Position numbers and translations under genes: made by a program. Shown piece after piece: positions 24,085 through 31,891 of a stretch of DNA of 32,362 nucleotides; within the stretch, counting starts at the first letter, position 1; each line of letters starts with the position of its first letter. The notes beneath the pieces are model-generated. The model had not been told where the DNA came from. It searched no databases and was given only the letters and a program-made list of their open reading frames with translations. The stretch is from UPXZ01 sp964498765 (lineage in GTDB: Bacteria; Bacteroidota; Bacteroidia; Bacteroidales; Paludibacteraceae): contig CAZCIU010000029.1 in the NCBI GenBank assembly GCA_964498765.1, positions 1 through 32,362 on the forward strand, given 5' to 3'.

Positions 24085-26562
24085 TTATTTGATTATAACT
24101 TTTGAGCGATATTTATCAGCCTGAATAATCAAAACTACATTTTTTGGCAATCCGGATAGATCAAGAATTTCAGAGTTTGATTGTATGCTTCTGATTTTTT
24201 GTCCCAAGGCATTGAATACATTTACAGTAGTACCAACTGATGGTACAAATACCTTGGCAACACCGCTATTTACAACAACTCGTAATTCTTTTTCAGATTG
24301 ATAAGGCAAAGTGCGCACTTTAATGGTATTGGAGTAGCCAGTAATATTTTCATATTCATGCTCCAAGTTTTTATCACTTGCTTTGACTTTGTACTCATAT
24401 TCTTTGTCAGAAATAAGATAGTAAAGCTGTTCGCTGGTTTGAGTTGTCCATTTATCCTCAAATAAAGGAGACATACTTCCATTTTCATCTGCTTGTGAAA
24501 CCGTTAAATAATATCCTGTAGCATCAAAAACTGGATTCCAATTGGCTACAAAACCTTTGTAAGTCACGTCAGTAGCTTCAGTAGCAACTGGTTCAACTAC
24601 ATAAACGGGTCTTGTAGATTTTCCAACAACATTGATTAATCTTTTATCTGCATGTTTTGATGTCAAAACCAAAACCGAAGAATGCAAAAATCTGAATGAT
24701 GGTTCTGTCGGATTATATCTGATCAAAATATTCGTTGAATTTACGATTGAATCCTCCGGTGCTAGATTCAAGGTTTTAGCCCAAGCTGTTTCCGGATCAC
24801 TTTCTTTTTTCATTTCAAAATGTTCAGGAAGTGTAAAACTCAATTGAATATCTTCAACAATTCTGATACCTGAAACTTTTACAATTTGTGGCTCAGAAGG
24901 TGTACCTTGCACAGTTTCAAACATTTTCAATAAACTTTCAGTCGAAATAATTGGAACATCGCCTCCTCCTCTATATCTAAATGAAATAACGTTTTCATTT
25001 TCTTCGATGGTTGTAATTGGTTTGTCCAAAACTGTTCCGGAGCGTAAAGTTGGAGTGTATGAAGTCACATTTGCAGTTCCGGGAAATGGATCGCCACCTA
25101 AAGAAACAGTCGTTGCAACGCCATCAGCTTCCATAATATCAACACCCATTTTCAAAGGATCGTTATTAGGTCTGTTCATATTCCAATCGGTATGATTGAA
25201 GTTAATTCGATAAATTAACATACCGTGACCCGGCAAAAATCTGTCCCAGCCAATTCTTTGACGGTTTTCTAACAAGAAAAATTCTGAAGGAGACGGATTA
25301 CTTGGATTTAAATTATGAACATCATTTTGTGCAATTAAATACGCTGTATTTGAAGTGGTCAGAGGATTTAATTCGATTGAAATTGGATCTTTTAGAATCG
25401 TTGGCGTCAAATACCCAAGTTGAAAACGCTCAAATGAATTATATGCCGGAGGAGTTCTACCTTGATTCAAATAAGAACCACCGTCCATGATATTCCATTG
25501 CGATAAAGTCATGTGTTTCGCTCCGTTGGTTGCGTACATATCAGCCAGTCCTAGTACGTGACCAAACTCATGTGTAAAAGTTCCAATTCCTGCCATATTT
25601 GTACCGGATTGTCCGCGTAATTCCGATGTACATGCGTAATCAAATACGCGAACTCCATTGAATGTAATAGTTGATACAGGGCCGGAATAATTTCCGCCAT
25701 TGTACATGCTTGTTGGATAAATTGCCCATCTATGCGGCCAAACCGTATTTTCACCAGCCCATTCTGCTTCGTTGTGGCCTGCGTAATAAATAAATACGTT
25801 ATCTAAAATCTTGTCATTATCAACATCGTATTGGGAAAAATCAATTCCATCATTAAATGCAGCAGTACATGCATCAACTACCATTTGAATTGGATTTTTA
25901 TCACCATTTTCGCCGTCATTTTCACCGTAAAATGCCATAGTGTTTGGCAAAGTGTAGGGACCAACAACTTCAAAATCTGGTGTAAAAATTCCCATTGAAT
26001 TATGGTCAAAATAGTCTCTGGCTGAGCCTGTAGCTCCATTTTCGCTATAACCCGGAAGATTTAGCATGTTATGAAAGGCTTCACTTGGAGTGGGAGTGAC
26101 AAACGATAAATCAGAGAAATTAACTAAAATTACCAATGCTTTTGGAGAGCCGGTACGAGGATAAACTTTGCTTGGCTGATCTGATGCAGAAACTGAATTT
26201 CTCAAAGTTCTCATTTGAGTATTAATTTTCTGCATTGAAATATTTGTATCAAGATTAGAAATAAACGCTTTTTCAGAATTGCTTCTGTTTACTAAATCGT
26301 TTGCTTTAACTTTTGTATCTTGAATTGCGTCGTTAATATCTAAAACTGCATAATTATAAATACCATTTTTCCCTTTTGTGATTAAATAACCATCTTCAGT
26401 CTGGAAATATCGATGAAACTCATCACCTTTCATCACTACCGAAATAGTAGTTCCATCTATTTGCTTGATTTTTACCGGATAAGGATATGCAGGAACTGCA
26501 TTTATCTGTTGGAGAGTAAAAGTAAAAATGATTAAAAGTAAAGTAAGTCCTAAATTTTTCAT
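24085..26562 (-). CDS. Secreted M6 family metalloprotease with fibronectin III domain and T9SS sorting tail
   Basis: The 825-residue protein has a signal peptide (LGLTLLLIIFTFTLQQINA), a pro-region to about residue 130, and an M6 (immune inhibitor A-like) catalytic domain. The zinc motif THEFGHVLGLADMY (HExxHxxGxxD) lies near residue 330 and is followed by QWNIMDGGSY with the Met-turn. A fibronectin type III-like domain spans about 655-755. The last 65 residues (VNVFNALGQKIRSI, LDLSGLPKNVVLI, KVIIK end) match the type IX secretion system type A sorting domain. The enzyme is therefore probably exported across the outer membrane and attached to or released from the surface. It stands alone with its own predicted promoter. 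Confidence 0.92.
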   Translation of the reverse strand: MKNLGLTLLLIIFTFTLQQINAVPAYPYPVKIKQIDGTTISVVMKGDEFHRYFQTEDGYLITKGKNGIYNYAVLDINDAIQDTKVKANDLVNRSNSEKAFISNLDTNISMQKINTQMRTLRNSVSASDQPSKVYPRTGSPKALVILVNFSDLSFVTPTPSEAFHNMLNLPGYSENGATGSARDYFDHNSMGIFTPDFEVVGPYTLPNTMAFYGENDGENGDKNPIQMVVDACTAAFNDGIDFSQYDVDNDKILDNVFIYYAGHNEAEWAGENTVWPHRWAIYPTSMYNGGNYSGPVSTITFNGVRVFDYACTSELRGQSGTNMAGIGTFTHEFGHVLGLADMYATNGAKHMTLSQWNIMDGGSYLNQGRTPPAYNSFERFQLGYLTPTILKDPISIELNPLTTSNTAYLIAQNDVHNLNPSNPSPSEFFLLENRQRIGWDRFLPGHGMLIYRINFNHTDWNMNRPNNDPLKMGVDIMEADGVATTVSLGGDPFPGTANVTSYTPTLRSGTVLDKPITTIEENENVISFRYRGGGDVPIISTESLLKMFETVQGTPSEPQIVKVSGIRIVEDIQLSFTLPEHFEMKKESDPETAWAKTLNLAPEDSIVNSTNILIRYNPTEPSFRFLHSSVLVLTSKHADKRLINVVGKSTRPVYVVEPVATEATDVTYKGFVANWNPVFDATGYYLTVSQADENGSMSPLFEDKWTTQTSEQLYYLISDKEYEYKVKASDKNLEHEYENITGYSNTIKVRTLPYQSEKELRVVVNSGVAKVFVPSVGTTVNVFNALGQKIRSIQSNSEILDLSGLPKNVVLIIQADKYRSKVIIK

Positions 26563-26581
26563 TTGATTTTTATTAAAAACG

Positions 26582-26589
26582 CAAAGATA
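26582..26589 (-). promoter_or_regulatory. Predicted -7 element for the M6 protease gene
   Basis: On the minus strand TATCTTTG (26589-26582) matches TAnnTTTG and would start a transcript about 13 nt before the ATG at 26562. No clear TTTG is present at the proper distance upstream. Confidence 0.4.
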
Positions 26590-26647
26590 TTATAATTTTT
26601 GCTCTTATCGGACACAAAAAACATTCTTTTGGTAATTTATTTAATTT

Positions 26648-29131
26648 TTATTCCATTTCTACCACGGTAATTCCCGCTCCGCCAAACTGCACGTGTTCGT
26701 CGTGGTATTTTTTTACGCCGTGAACGGATGATAAATACTGTCTGATCAGTTGACGCAATGCGCCGGTTCCTGTTCCGTGCAAGATACGCACACTCGCAAC
26801 GCCCACCATCAGTGCATCGTCGATGAAATAAGTTACAGCTTGCAAAGCTTCATCGCCACGCATTCCACGGACGTCAATTTCAGATTTGAAATTCAATTTC
26901 CGTTCACGTACATCATCTGTAACGGTTTTGCCTAGGTTTTCGTATTTGCGATTTTCTCTTTTCTGCTGATTGTTACTAACAACTTCAAGTTGGTTGAGTT
27001 TAACCGTAGATTTTAGTTGACCAAATGCCACAATTGCTTGTTTTCCTTGAAGTTCCAGGATGGTGCCGATGGCAGTTTGACCTTTGAGGCGAACTTGTTT
27101 CCCAATTTCAAGTTCCGTCCCGAAAGCTTTCGGGAGAGTTTCAAGTTTCGAATTTTGAGTTTTTTTCAAGCTTTGAGCTTTCTTCAAACTCTTTTCTTCG
27201 TGCTTCGAGCTTCGAGCTTCGTGCTTTTTTGAAGTGCTTCGTTCTTCCAACTTCTCTGATTGAAATTCCTCTAATTCCTTCCTTGCTTTCTTCGTTTTCT
27301 CCTTCTCAGCCTTCGCTTCAATAATCTTCCGAATGGTGTTTTCAATCTTTGCATTAGCAGATTTCAGCAATTCTTCGGCTTCGGCTTTGGCTTTTCGGGT
27401 AATTTCCTTGCGGGCTTTGTCGTTTTGTTCCAGCTCGGTTTCGTATTTGGCAAGGGTTTCTTCCAGCCGTTTTTCTTTCTGACGAATTTCCTGCCGTTTG
27501 CGTTCCCAGTAGCGTTTATCACGCACAATATCCTGCAAATGTTTGTCGTAATCCAAATGTTCTGCACCCACTTTTTCAGACGCATCGGCAATTAAATCTT
27601 CGGGTAAACCGATTTTTCGAGCAATTTCTACGGCAAATGAACTTCCCGGATTGCCAATGGAAAGCTGAAACAGCGGTTGCAAATGCTGACGGTCGTAAAG
27701 CATCGCGCCGTTTACAATGCCTTCGGTTGCTTCGGCATAATGTTTCAGATTGGTGTAGTGCGTAGTGATGACGCCGTACGCTTTGTTGCGATTGAAGCGT
27801 TCCAAAGTGGCTTCCGCGATAGCACCGCCGATTTGTGGCTCCGTACCACTGCCAAACTCATCTATCAACAGCAAGGTTTTCTCGTTGCTGTTTTTGATAA
27901 AATGCTTCATATTCAGCAAGTGCGAACTGTACGTAGAAAGGTCATTTTCAATGGATTGTTCATCGCCGATGTCAATGAAAATCCGCTCGAAAATGCCACA
28001 TCGGCTATTGTCCAAAAGTGGAATAAGCATCCCGCATTGAAGCATATATTGCAGAGTAGCAACTGTTTTCAGACAAACCGATTTTCCACCGGCATTCGGT
28101 CCCGAAATGATAAGCAGTCGTTGTTTTTCGTTCAAAATAATTTTCAGTGGAACAACTTCCCGGCCTTGCTTTTTCAGCGAAAGGTAGAGTAGCGGATGCA
28201 CGGCTTTGTACCATTCCAGTTGGCACAAGTCTTCCACGTTCGGTTTTATTGCGTTGATTTCCAATGAAAAAAGTGCTTTGGCGCGCAGAAAATCTATTTT
28301 TCCAAGGAAATATTGCGATTGCAAAATCTCGTGAAAATGTGGGCGAAGGCTGTTTGTAAATTCCACCAAGATGCGGATGATTTCACGTCGCTCTTCGTTT
28401 TCAAGTTCGCGAACGCGGTTGTTGGCCTCCACAACTTGCTGTGGTTCAATGTATACCGTTTTTCCCGTTGCACTTTCATCGTGAACAATTCCGCTCACTT
28501 TGCGCTTAAAAGCCGGCGAAACGGGAATAACCAACCGCCCGTCTCGAATGGTCGGTGCAACGTCTTTTTCCACATAACCATCGGCTTGTGCTTGACGCAG
28601 AATGGCGTTCAAAGTCTTGGAAATTCCACTTTGTGCTGTGAAAATATCTTTGCGAATGCGGGCAAGTTCGGGTGAAGCGTTGTCTTTTATTTTACCAAAT
28701 TTATTGAGAATGCTGTCAATTTGTCGGATAATTCCGCTAAACGACTGAACATCAGCAATCAGTAAATGTAGTTCGGGGAATAGTTCCGGATCTTTCTTGC
28801 TGATAAAACTGACCAATTTTTGCACAGCTTCCAGCGAACGGCGTAAATCGAAAATCTCGGCTTCATCCAGATATAGTCCTTCGGTTTTTACTCGCGAAAG
28901 CGGATTGCGCACATCAAAGAAATCTCCCACAGGCATCTCATCTAAATCGGATGAAATGAGTTGAAGCATCTCGTTTGTTTGGTTGAGTTGTGATGAAATC
29001 TTTGCGTGCTGAACCAAAAATTTCATCTCATCCACCTCTTCTTCGCCAAGCGGACACAAACATTTGCCTTTCAGCTTTTGCCGAATGGTATCAAAGGAAA
29101 TTTTTTGTTCAAAGGTAGTGGGGTAGAGCAT
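26648..29131 (-). CDS. mutS2: Endonuclease MutS2 with C-terminal Smr domain
   Basis: The 827-residue protein is MutS2, an ATPase and Smr nuclease linked to recombination control and, in some bacteria, rescue of collided ribosomes. It has the MutS2 core/clamp (VIPVSPAFKRKVSGIVHDES), Walker A SGPNAGGKSVCLKTVATLQY near residue 345, Walker B TLLLIDEFGSGTEPQ, and THYTNLK. A long coiled coil follows (about 520-640), then a KOW-like strand region, then the Smr domain (about 745-827: IDVRGMRGDEAL, ILHGTGTGALR). Between coiled coil and KOW region, residues of about 629-671 (EARSSKHEEKSLKKAQSLKK and LPKAFGTE) are encoded by short tandem repeats and an 18-bp palindrome, and look like inserted low-complexity sequence. 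Start ATG 29131 (MLYPTTFEQKI) fits the family. Confidence 0.95.
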   Translation of the reverse strand: MLYPTTFEQKISFDTIRQKLKGKCLCPLGEEEVDEMKFLVQHAKISSQLNQTNEMLQLISSDLDEMPVGDFFDVRNPLSRVKTEGLYLDEAEIFDLRRSLEAVQKLVSFISKKDPELFPELHLLIADVQSFSGIIRQIDSILNKFGKIKDNASPELARIRKDIFTAQSGISKTLNAILRQAQADGYVEKDVAPTIRDGRLVIPVSPAFKRKVSGIVHDESATGKTVYIEPQQVVEANNRVRELENEERREIIRILVEFTNSLRPHFHEILQSQYFLGKIDFLRAKALFSLEINAIKPNVEDLCQLEWYKAVHPLLYLSLKKQGREVVPLKIILNEKQRLLIISGPNAGGKSVCLKTVATLQYMLQCGMLIPLLDNSRCGIFERIFIDIGDEQSIENDLSTYSSHLLNMKHFIKNSNEKTLLLIDEFGSGTEPQIGGAIAEATLERFNRNKAYGVITTHYTNLKHYAEATEGIVNGAMLYDRQHLQPLFQLSIGNPGSSFAVEIARKIGLPEDLIADASEKVGAEHLDYDKHLQDIVRDKRYWERKRQEIRQKEKRLEETLAKYETELEQNDKARKEITRKAKAEAEELLKSANAKIENTIRKIIEAKAEKEKTKKARKELEEFQSEKLEERSTSKKHEARSSKHEEKSLKKAQSLKKTQNSKLETLPKAFGTELEIGKQVRLKGQTAIGTILELQGKQAIVAFGQLKSTVKLNQLEVVSNNQQKRENRKYENLGKTVTDDVRERKLNFKSEIDVRGMRGDEALQAVTYFIDDALMVGVASVRILHGTGTGALRQLIRQYLSSVHGVKKYHDEHVQFGGAGITVVEME
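27118..27135. repeat. Perfect 18-bp palindrome inside mutS2
   Basis: TCCCGAAAGCTTTCGGGA reads the same on both strands and encodes the peptide LPKAFG in frame, at the border of the repeat-derived linker. It resembles in its arms (CCCGAA/TTCGGG) the palindrome in the rfbA leader. Confidence 0.7.
27137..27245. repeat. Degenerate short tandem repeats inside the mutS2 linker
   Basis: The stretch contains GCTTCGAGCTTCGAGCTTCG (27202-27221) with a 7-bp period and looser copies around it (TTTCAAGTTTCGAA, CAAGCTTTGAGCTTTC). It stays in frame with mutS2, so it adds a Ser/Lys/Glu-rich linker without breaking the gene. Confidence 0.7.
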
Positions 29132-29142
29132 TAGTTCAGTTT

Positions 29143-29208
29143 TAAGTTCCAGGTTCCGGTTTTTTTACGATTGTTATTTTTTTCTTCTCAATCTTGGTTC
29201 TTGGTTCT
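29143..29208. repeat. Degenerate repeats between mutS2 and the ADP-ribosylglycohydrolase gene
   Basis: AAGTTCCAGGTTCCGG (29144-29159) and CTTGGTTCTTGGTTCT (29193-29208) show 7-bp repetition of the same style as the mutS2 tract. The second block forms the last codons of the ADP-ribosylglycohydrolase gene (peptide RTKNQD). Confidence 0.55.
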
Positions 29209-29970
29209 AAAAGTCTTAAAATCAAAAATTACTTTCTTCATATCTTCCGGCAAATAACTCATTGCTTTTTCTGCTAAATCTTGTGGAATTCCATAAAATG
29301 CTTCGGCAATTCCACCCACGATGGCACCAATCGTGTCGCTGTCTCCACCAATGGTAATGCCTTTTCGGATGGCATCTTCAAAAGATGTGCTTTCAAAAAA
29401 ACAAGTCAATGCTTCGGGAACCGTTCCTTGGCAGGTTTCATTGAAGGAATAATTTTCACGAATTTCATCCACGCTTCTATAAAATTTATAAGTAAATTTC
29501 TCTTCAATATAGGATTGAATAAATCCTTTGCTTTTCCCTTTTCTTGCCCAGAAAACGGCGATGGCAGTTGCTTGTGCTCCTTTTATTCCTTCGCGGTGAT
29601 TATGCGTGCATTCAGCACTTTTTTTAGCTTCGTTCAGCACAGTTTCTTCATCATCAAACAGCCATCCAATCGAACTTACACGCATAGCAGAGCCATTCCC
29701 AAAGCTACCGTAAGGTTCTTGTTTTTCTGCATGTAACCATCTTGAAAATGAACCGCCGTAAGCACCTTTTTGATGTGGATATTTCTTTGCCCACTCGTAG
29801 ATGCTCTTTCCGTAATCTTTCCCTTGAAGCACCGCATCAGCCACGGCAATGGTCAGCACACTATCATCCGTGAAGTTGCTCCCATTCGGAAACATTTCAA
29901 AATTATAGTTTCTCGTATTCGAAAACTCGTAGGTCGAACCTACAATATTACCTTAAATTGCTCCTAACAT
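29188..29970 (-). pseudogene. ADP-ribosylglycohydrolase family gene with premature stop at codon 6
   Basis: Enzymes of this family (DraG/ARH fold) remove ADP-ribose from proteins or hydrolyse related bonds using Mg ions. The readable ORF starts at ATG 29895 and gives 235 residues beginning MFPNGSNFTDDS. The natural start is 25 codons upstream at ATG 29970: MLGAI, then TAA (29955-29953), then GNIVGSTYEF, which in frame is the family N-terminus (GDIVGS-like). So a single in-frame nonsense codon removes the first helix. The metal-site motifs TDDS and GGDSDTIG remain, so re-initiation at 29895 could give a shortened protein, but loss of the conserved GD helix probably impairs it. The C-terminal RTKNQD is encoded by low-complexity repeat. 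Sequencing error is possible. Confidence 0.75.
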
Positions 29971-29978
29971 CCTTTTTT

Positions 29979-30044
29979 ATTTACGATTTTATGATTTACA
30001 ATTTACGATTGGGATAATTTTTCCCGCTTCAGGTTTCACGTTCC
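29979..30044. repeat. Degenerate repeats upstream of the ADP-ribosylglycohydrolase gene
   Basis: ATTTACGATT occurs twice (29979-29988 and 30001-30010), with the related ATGATTTACA between them, and CAGGTTTCACGTTCC (30030-30044) follows. This is the same style of short, decayed, near-tandem repetition seen in and after mutS2. It occupies most of the gap 29971-30128; no gene is visible there. Confidence 0.55.
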
Positions 30045-30065
30045 ATGCGGTTGTAAAAAAATATG

Positions 30066-30096
30066 AAAATCCGTTTAATCCGCGTCATCCGTGTAC
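30066..30096 (-). repeat. Orphan copy of the GxxExxY leader repeat
   Basis: Read on the minus strand this segment runs ACACGGATGACGCGGATTAA and then ACGGATTTTC. It shares GGATGACGC exactly with the leader of the GxxExxY gene and GATT and AC at matching positions, but no GxxExxY gene follows it. It lies between mazG and the damaged ADP-ribosylglycohydrolase gene. Confidence 0.65.
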
Positions 30097-30128
30097 TATT
30101 TTTTAATCCACCGTCAGCTGACAGAGAA

Positions 30129-30953
30129 TTAGAAATCTTCTTTCTTCGCCATTTCCCAAATCACATCCATTTCCGCCAGCGTCATCTCTTTAAGGTTTTT
30201 TCCTTTGGCGATGGTTTCGGCTTCAAGGTAGTTGAAACGGTGGATGAATTTTTTGTTGGTGCGTTCCAATGCAGTGTCGGGATTGATGTCGTAGAGGCGG
30301 GCGGCGTTGACCATGCAGAAAAGCACATCTCCAAATTCGGCTTCCATTTTATCGCTGTCCATTTTTTCTGCTTCGGCTTGAAATTCTGCCAATTCTTCCT
30401 TGGCTTTGTCCCAAACCTGCTCCCGGTATTCCCAGTCAAATCCCACACTTGCCGCTTTTTCCTGAATACGATACGCTTTTATCAAGGTTGGCAAGGATGC
30501 AGGAACTCCACCAAGAACAGTTTTATTTCCACCTTTTTCCTTCAATTTCAAACTTTCCCAATTTTCCAGCACTTTGTTAGTATCGCCGTTTACATCCACT
30601 TCACCGAAAACGTGCGGATGGCGGAAAATCAACTTTTCGTTGATGGTTTTGCAAACATCGTAAATATCAAAATCTTCCGTTTCACTTCCCATTTCCGAAT
30701 AAAAAACAATATGAAGAAGTAAATCGCCCAACTCTTTTTTGATTTCCTGCATATCCTTTGCCAGAATGGCGTCAGAAAGTTCGTAAGTTTCTTCCACCGT
30801 ATTGCTCCGGATGCTTTCAAAAGTCTGCTCCCGGTCCCACGGACACTCGGCCCGAAGGCGTTTCATAATGCCCAAAAGTCGCTCAAATTCAGCCAGTTTC
30901 TCCTCGTTTGTATGTGGTTTGTAGGTTTTGTTCATTTTATTTTCATTTTTCAA
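30129..30953 (-). CDS. mazG: Nucleoside triphosphate pyrophosphohydrolase MazG
   Basis: MazG hydrolyses NTPs and dNTPs to monophosphates, cleaning the pool and, in E. coli, lowering ppGpp levels. The 274-residue protein has two all-alpha MazG domains. The first contains CPWDREQTFESIRSNTVEET, EETYELSDAI and KKELGDLLLHIVFYSEM, with the Mg-binding Glu/Asp residues; the second contains KEELAEFQAEAEKM and EAEFGDVLFCMVNAARLY. A second ATG at codon 7 (30935, MNKTYKPH) may be the true start: the family N-terminus matches only from about residue 16, and predicted -7 elements at 30958-30973 place the transcript start on or just before the first ATG. It is the first gene of the minus-strand series mazG, ADP-ribosylglycohydrolase, mutS2. 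Confidence 0.95.
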   Translation of the reverse strand: MKNENKMNKTYKPHTNEEKLAEFERLLGIMKRLRAECPWDREQTFESIRSNTVEETYELSDAILAKDMQEIKKELGDLLLHIVFYSEMGSETEDFDIYDVCKTINEKLIFRHPHVFGEVDVNGDTNKVLENWESLKLKEKGGNKTVLGGVPASLPTLIKAYRIQEKAASVGFDWEYREQVWDKAKEELAEFQAEAEKMDSDKMEAEFGDVLFCMVNAARLYDINPDTALERTNKKFIHRFNYLEAETIAKGKNLKEMTLAEMDVIWEMAKKEDF

Positions 30954-30957
30954 CTTG

Positions 30958-30973
30958 CAAAGTTACAAATATA
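30958..30973 (-). promoter_or_regulatory. Predicted -7 elements for mazG
   Basis: On the minus strand two overlapping-phase matches to TAnnTTTG occur back to back: TATATTTG (30973-30966) and TAACTTTG (30965-30958). No good TTTG lies at the matching upstream distance. Either would give a very short leader. Confidence 0.35.
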
Positions 30974-31116
30974 ATTTTAATATGCTTGGCTTATTTTAAG
31001 ACCTAAAATCAATACTTGCGAAGTGAAAATAATTTTTTAACTAAACTCGGCACGATTTATGAATTATGACTGATGTTCAATTCAAAATACGCTTTATTAA
31101 TAATTAAAAAACTGAA

Positions 31117-31461
31117 ATGATTACAACTGACAAAACTGTTTACAACGCCGTGTTAGACACCGAAGCCACTTCCCGACAAGCTAACGCGGAAGAGGTGAAA
31201 ATTCCAAAACTTGGATTTTGCATCGCGATGGATTTGGTGGGAATGGCAAGTTACATTGTGCCGGGTTTGGGCGAAACGTTCGACTTGGTTTGGGCGCCAA
31301 TTTCCGGTTTTATTTTTATGAAATCATTCGGCGGAATGACCGGTAAAATCGGTGGGATGATTAGTATGGTGGAAGAGGCTGTGCCATTTGTGGATGCAAT
31401 TCCGACGTTTACAATTGGTTATTTTTACGCCAAACGTCAATTGAAAAAAGAGAATAAGTAA
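31117..31461 (+). CDS. Small uncharacterised membrane protein
   Basis: The 114-residue protein has a soluble N-terminal stretch (to about residue 30) and two hydrophobic regions, LGFCIAMDLVGMASYIVPGL and a second around EEAVPFVDAIPTFTIGYFYA, ending in the basic tail KRQLKKENK. The segment GETFDLVWAPISGFIFMKSF between them is amphipathic and aromatic. Similar short proteins occur in many Bacteroidota, but I know of no assigned function. It is transcribed divergently from mazG and closed by its own terminator, so it is probably a single-gene unit. No convincing promoter match was found in the 163-bp gap before it. Confidence 0.8.
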   Translation: MITTDKTVYNAVLDTEATSRQANAEEVKIPKLGFCIAMDLVGMASYIVPGLGETFDLVWAPISGFIFMKSFGGMTGKIGGMISMVEEAVPFVDAIPTFTIGYFYAKRQLKKENK

Positions 31462-31491
31462 ATCTTATATTTCCCTCACGGGAAACTGCGT

Positions 31492-31531
31492 AACTCTGCC
31501 AAAGTTGTTAGGACTTTGGCAGAGTTTTTTT
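31492..31531 (+). terminator. Rho-independent terminator after the small membrane protein gene
   Basis: A perfect 14-bp stem (AACTCTGCCAAAGT at 31492-31505, its inverse at 31513-31526) with a 7-nt loop leads into a T tract. A smaller hairpin TTTCCC-TCAC-GGGAAA (31470-31485) stands just before it. Confidence 0.92.
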
Positions 31532-31556
31532 GTTTATTATTTCATCGTTATAAATA

Positions 31557-31814
31557 TTACAATTCATTATTTTTGATGAATTCTATAAGTTTTCTTTTAT
31601 CTGTTATTGGGTTTTCCAAAAAATCAGATTCTCCATATTCATTACAATAAACTTTTATCTTTATTCCATCTTCAAGTATCCAAATGTAAGTTTGTCCTTT
31701 AACAAACTCTTTTTTGTTTCTTTGCCAATAACCCAATCTTCTAATTATTCTTCTAATCTGACGATCAGAACTTATTTTTGGATTGCAGAAAAGATTTGTT
31801 AGAAATTCTTTCAT
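31557..31814 (-). CDS. Hypothetical protein, 85 residues
   Basis: A minus-strand ORF encodes a basic N-terminal half (SSDRQIRRIIRRLGYWQRNK) followed by a mixed alpha/beta half (GQTYIWILEDGIKIKVYCNE) and a helical end. I do not recognise a family. Composition is plausible for a small soluble protein, with no signal peptide or membrane segment, and it does not overlap a better gene. It lies 77 bp downstream of the radical SAM-type gene on the same strand, so co-transcription is possible. It could be a short-lived accessory gene or a chance ORF. Confidence 0.55.
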   Translation of the reverse strand: MKEFLTNLFCNPKISSDRQIRRIIRRLGYWQRNKKEFVKGQTYIWILEDGIKIKVYCNEYGESDFLENPITDKRKLIEFIKNNEL

Positions 31815-31891
31815 TTGTTATTTGTTTGATTTTTAAGGATTTGTAATGCGTATAGTCTTAAATAAAAAATCATATCAAATAATATTGAAGA

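Noticed and set aside
27677..28192. 171-codon plus-strand ORF opposite mutS2
   Set aside because: Lies entirely within the conserved ATPase part of mutS2 on the other strand and has no recognisable domain.
29110..29117. TACCTTTG on the minus strand at the mutS2 start as a -7 promoter element
   Set aside because: It lies downstream of the mutS2 ATG, within codons for the family-conserved N-terminus (PTTFEQ), so it could not express the full protein.
29281..29736. 151-codon plus-strand ORF opposite the ADP-ribosylglycohydrolase gene
   Set aside because: Shadow of a conserved family sequence; Phe/Ser-rich with no domain.
30063..30722. 219-codon plus-strand ORF opposite mazG, beginning MKIRLIRVIRVLFF
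   Set aside because: It is antisense to a clear mazG. Its first codons are the orphan leader repeat read on the other strand, and the rest is a Phe/His-rich shadow translation.
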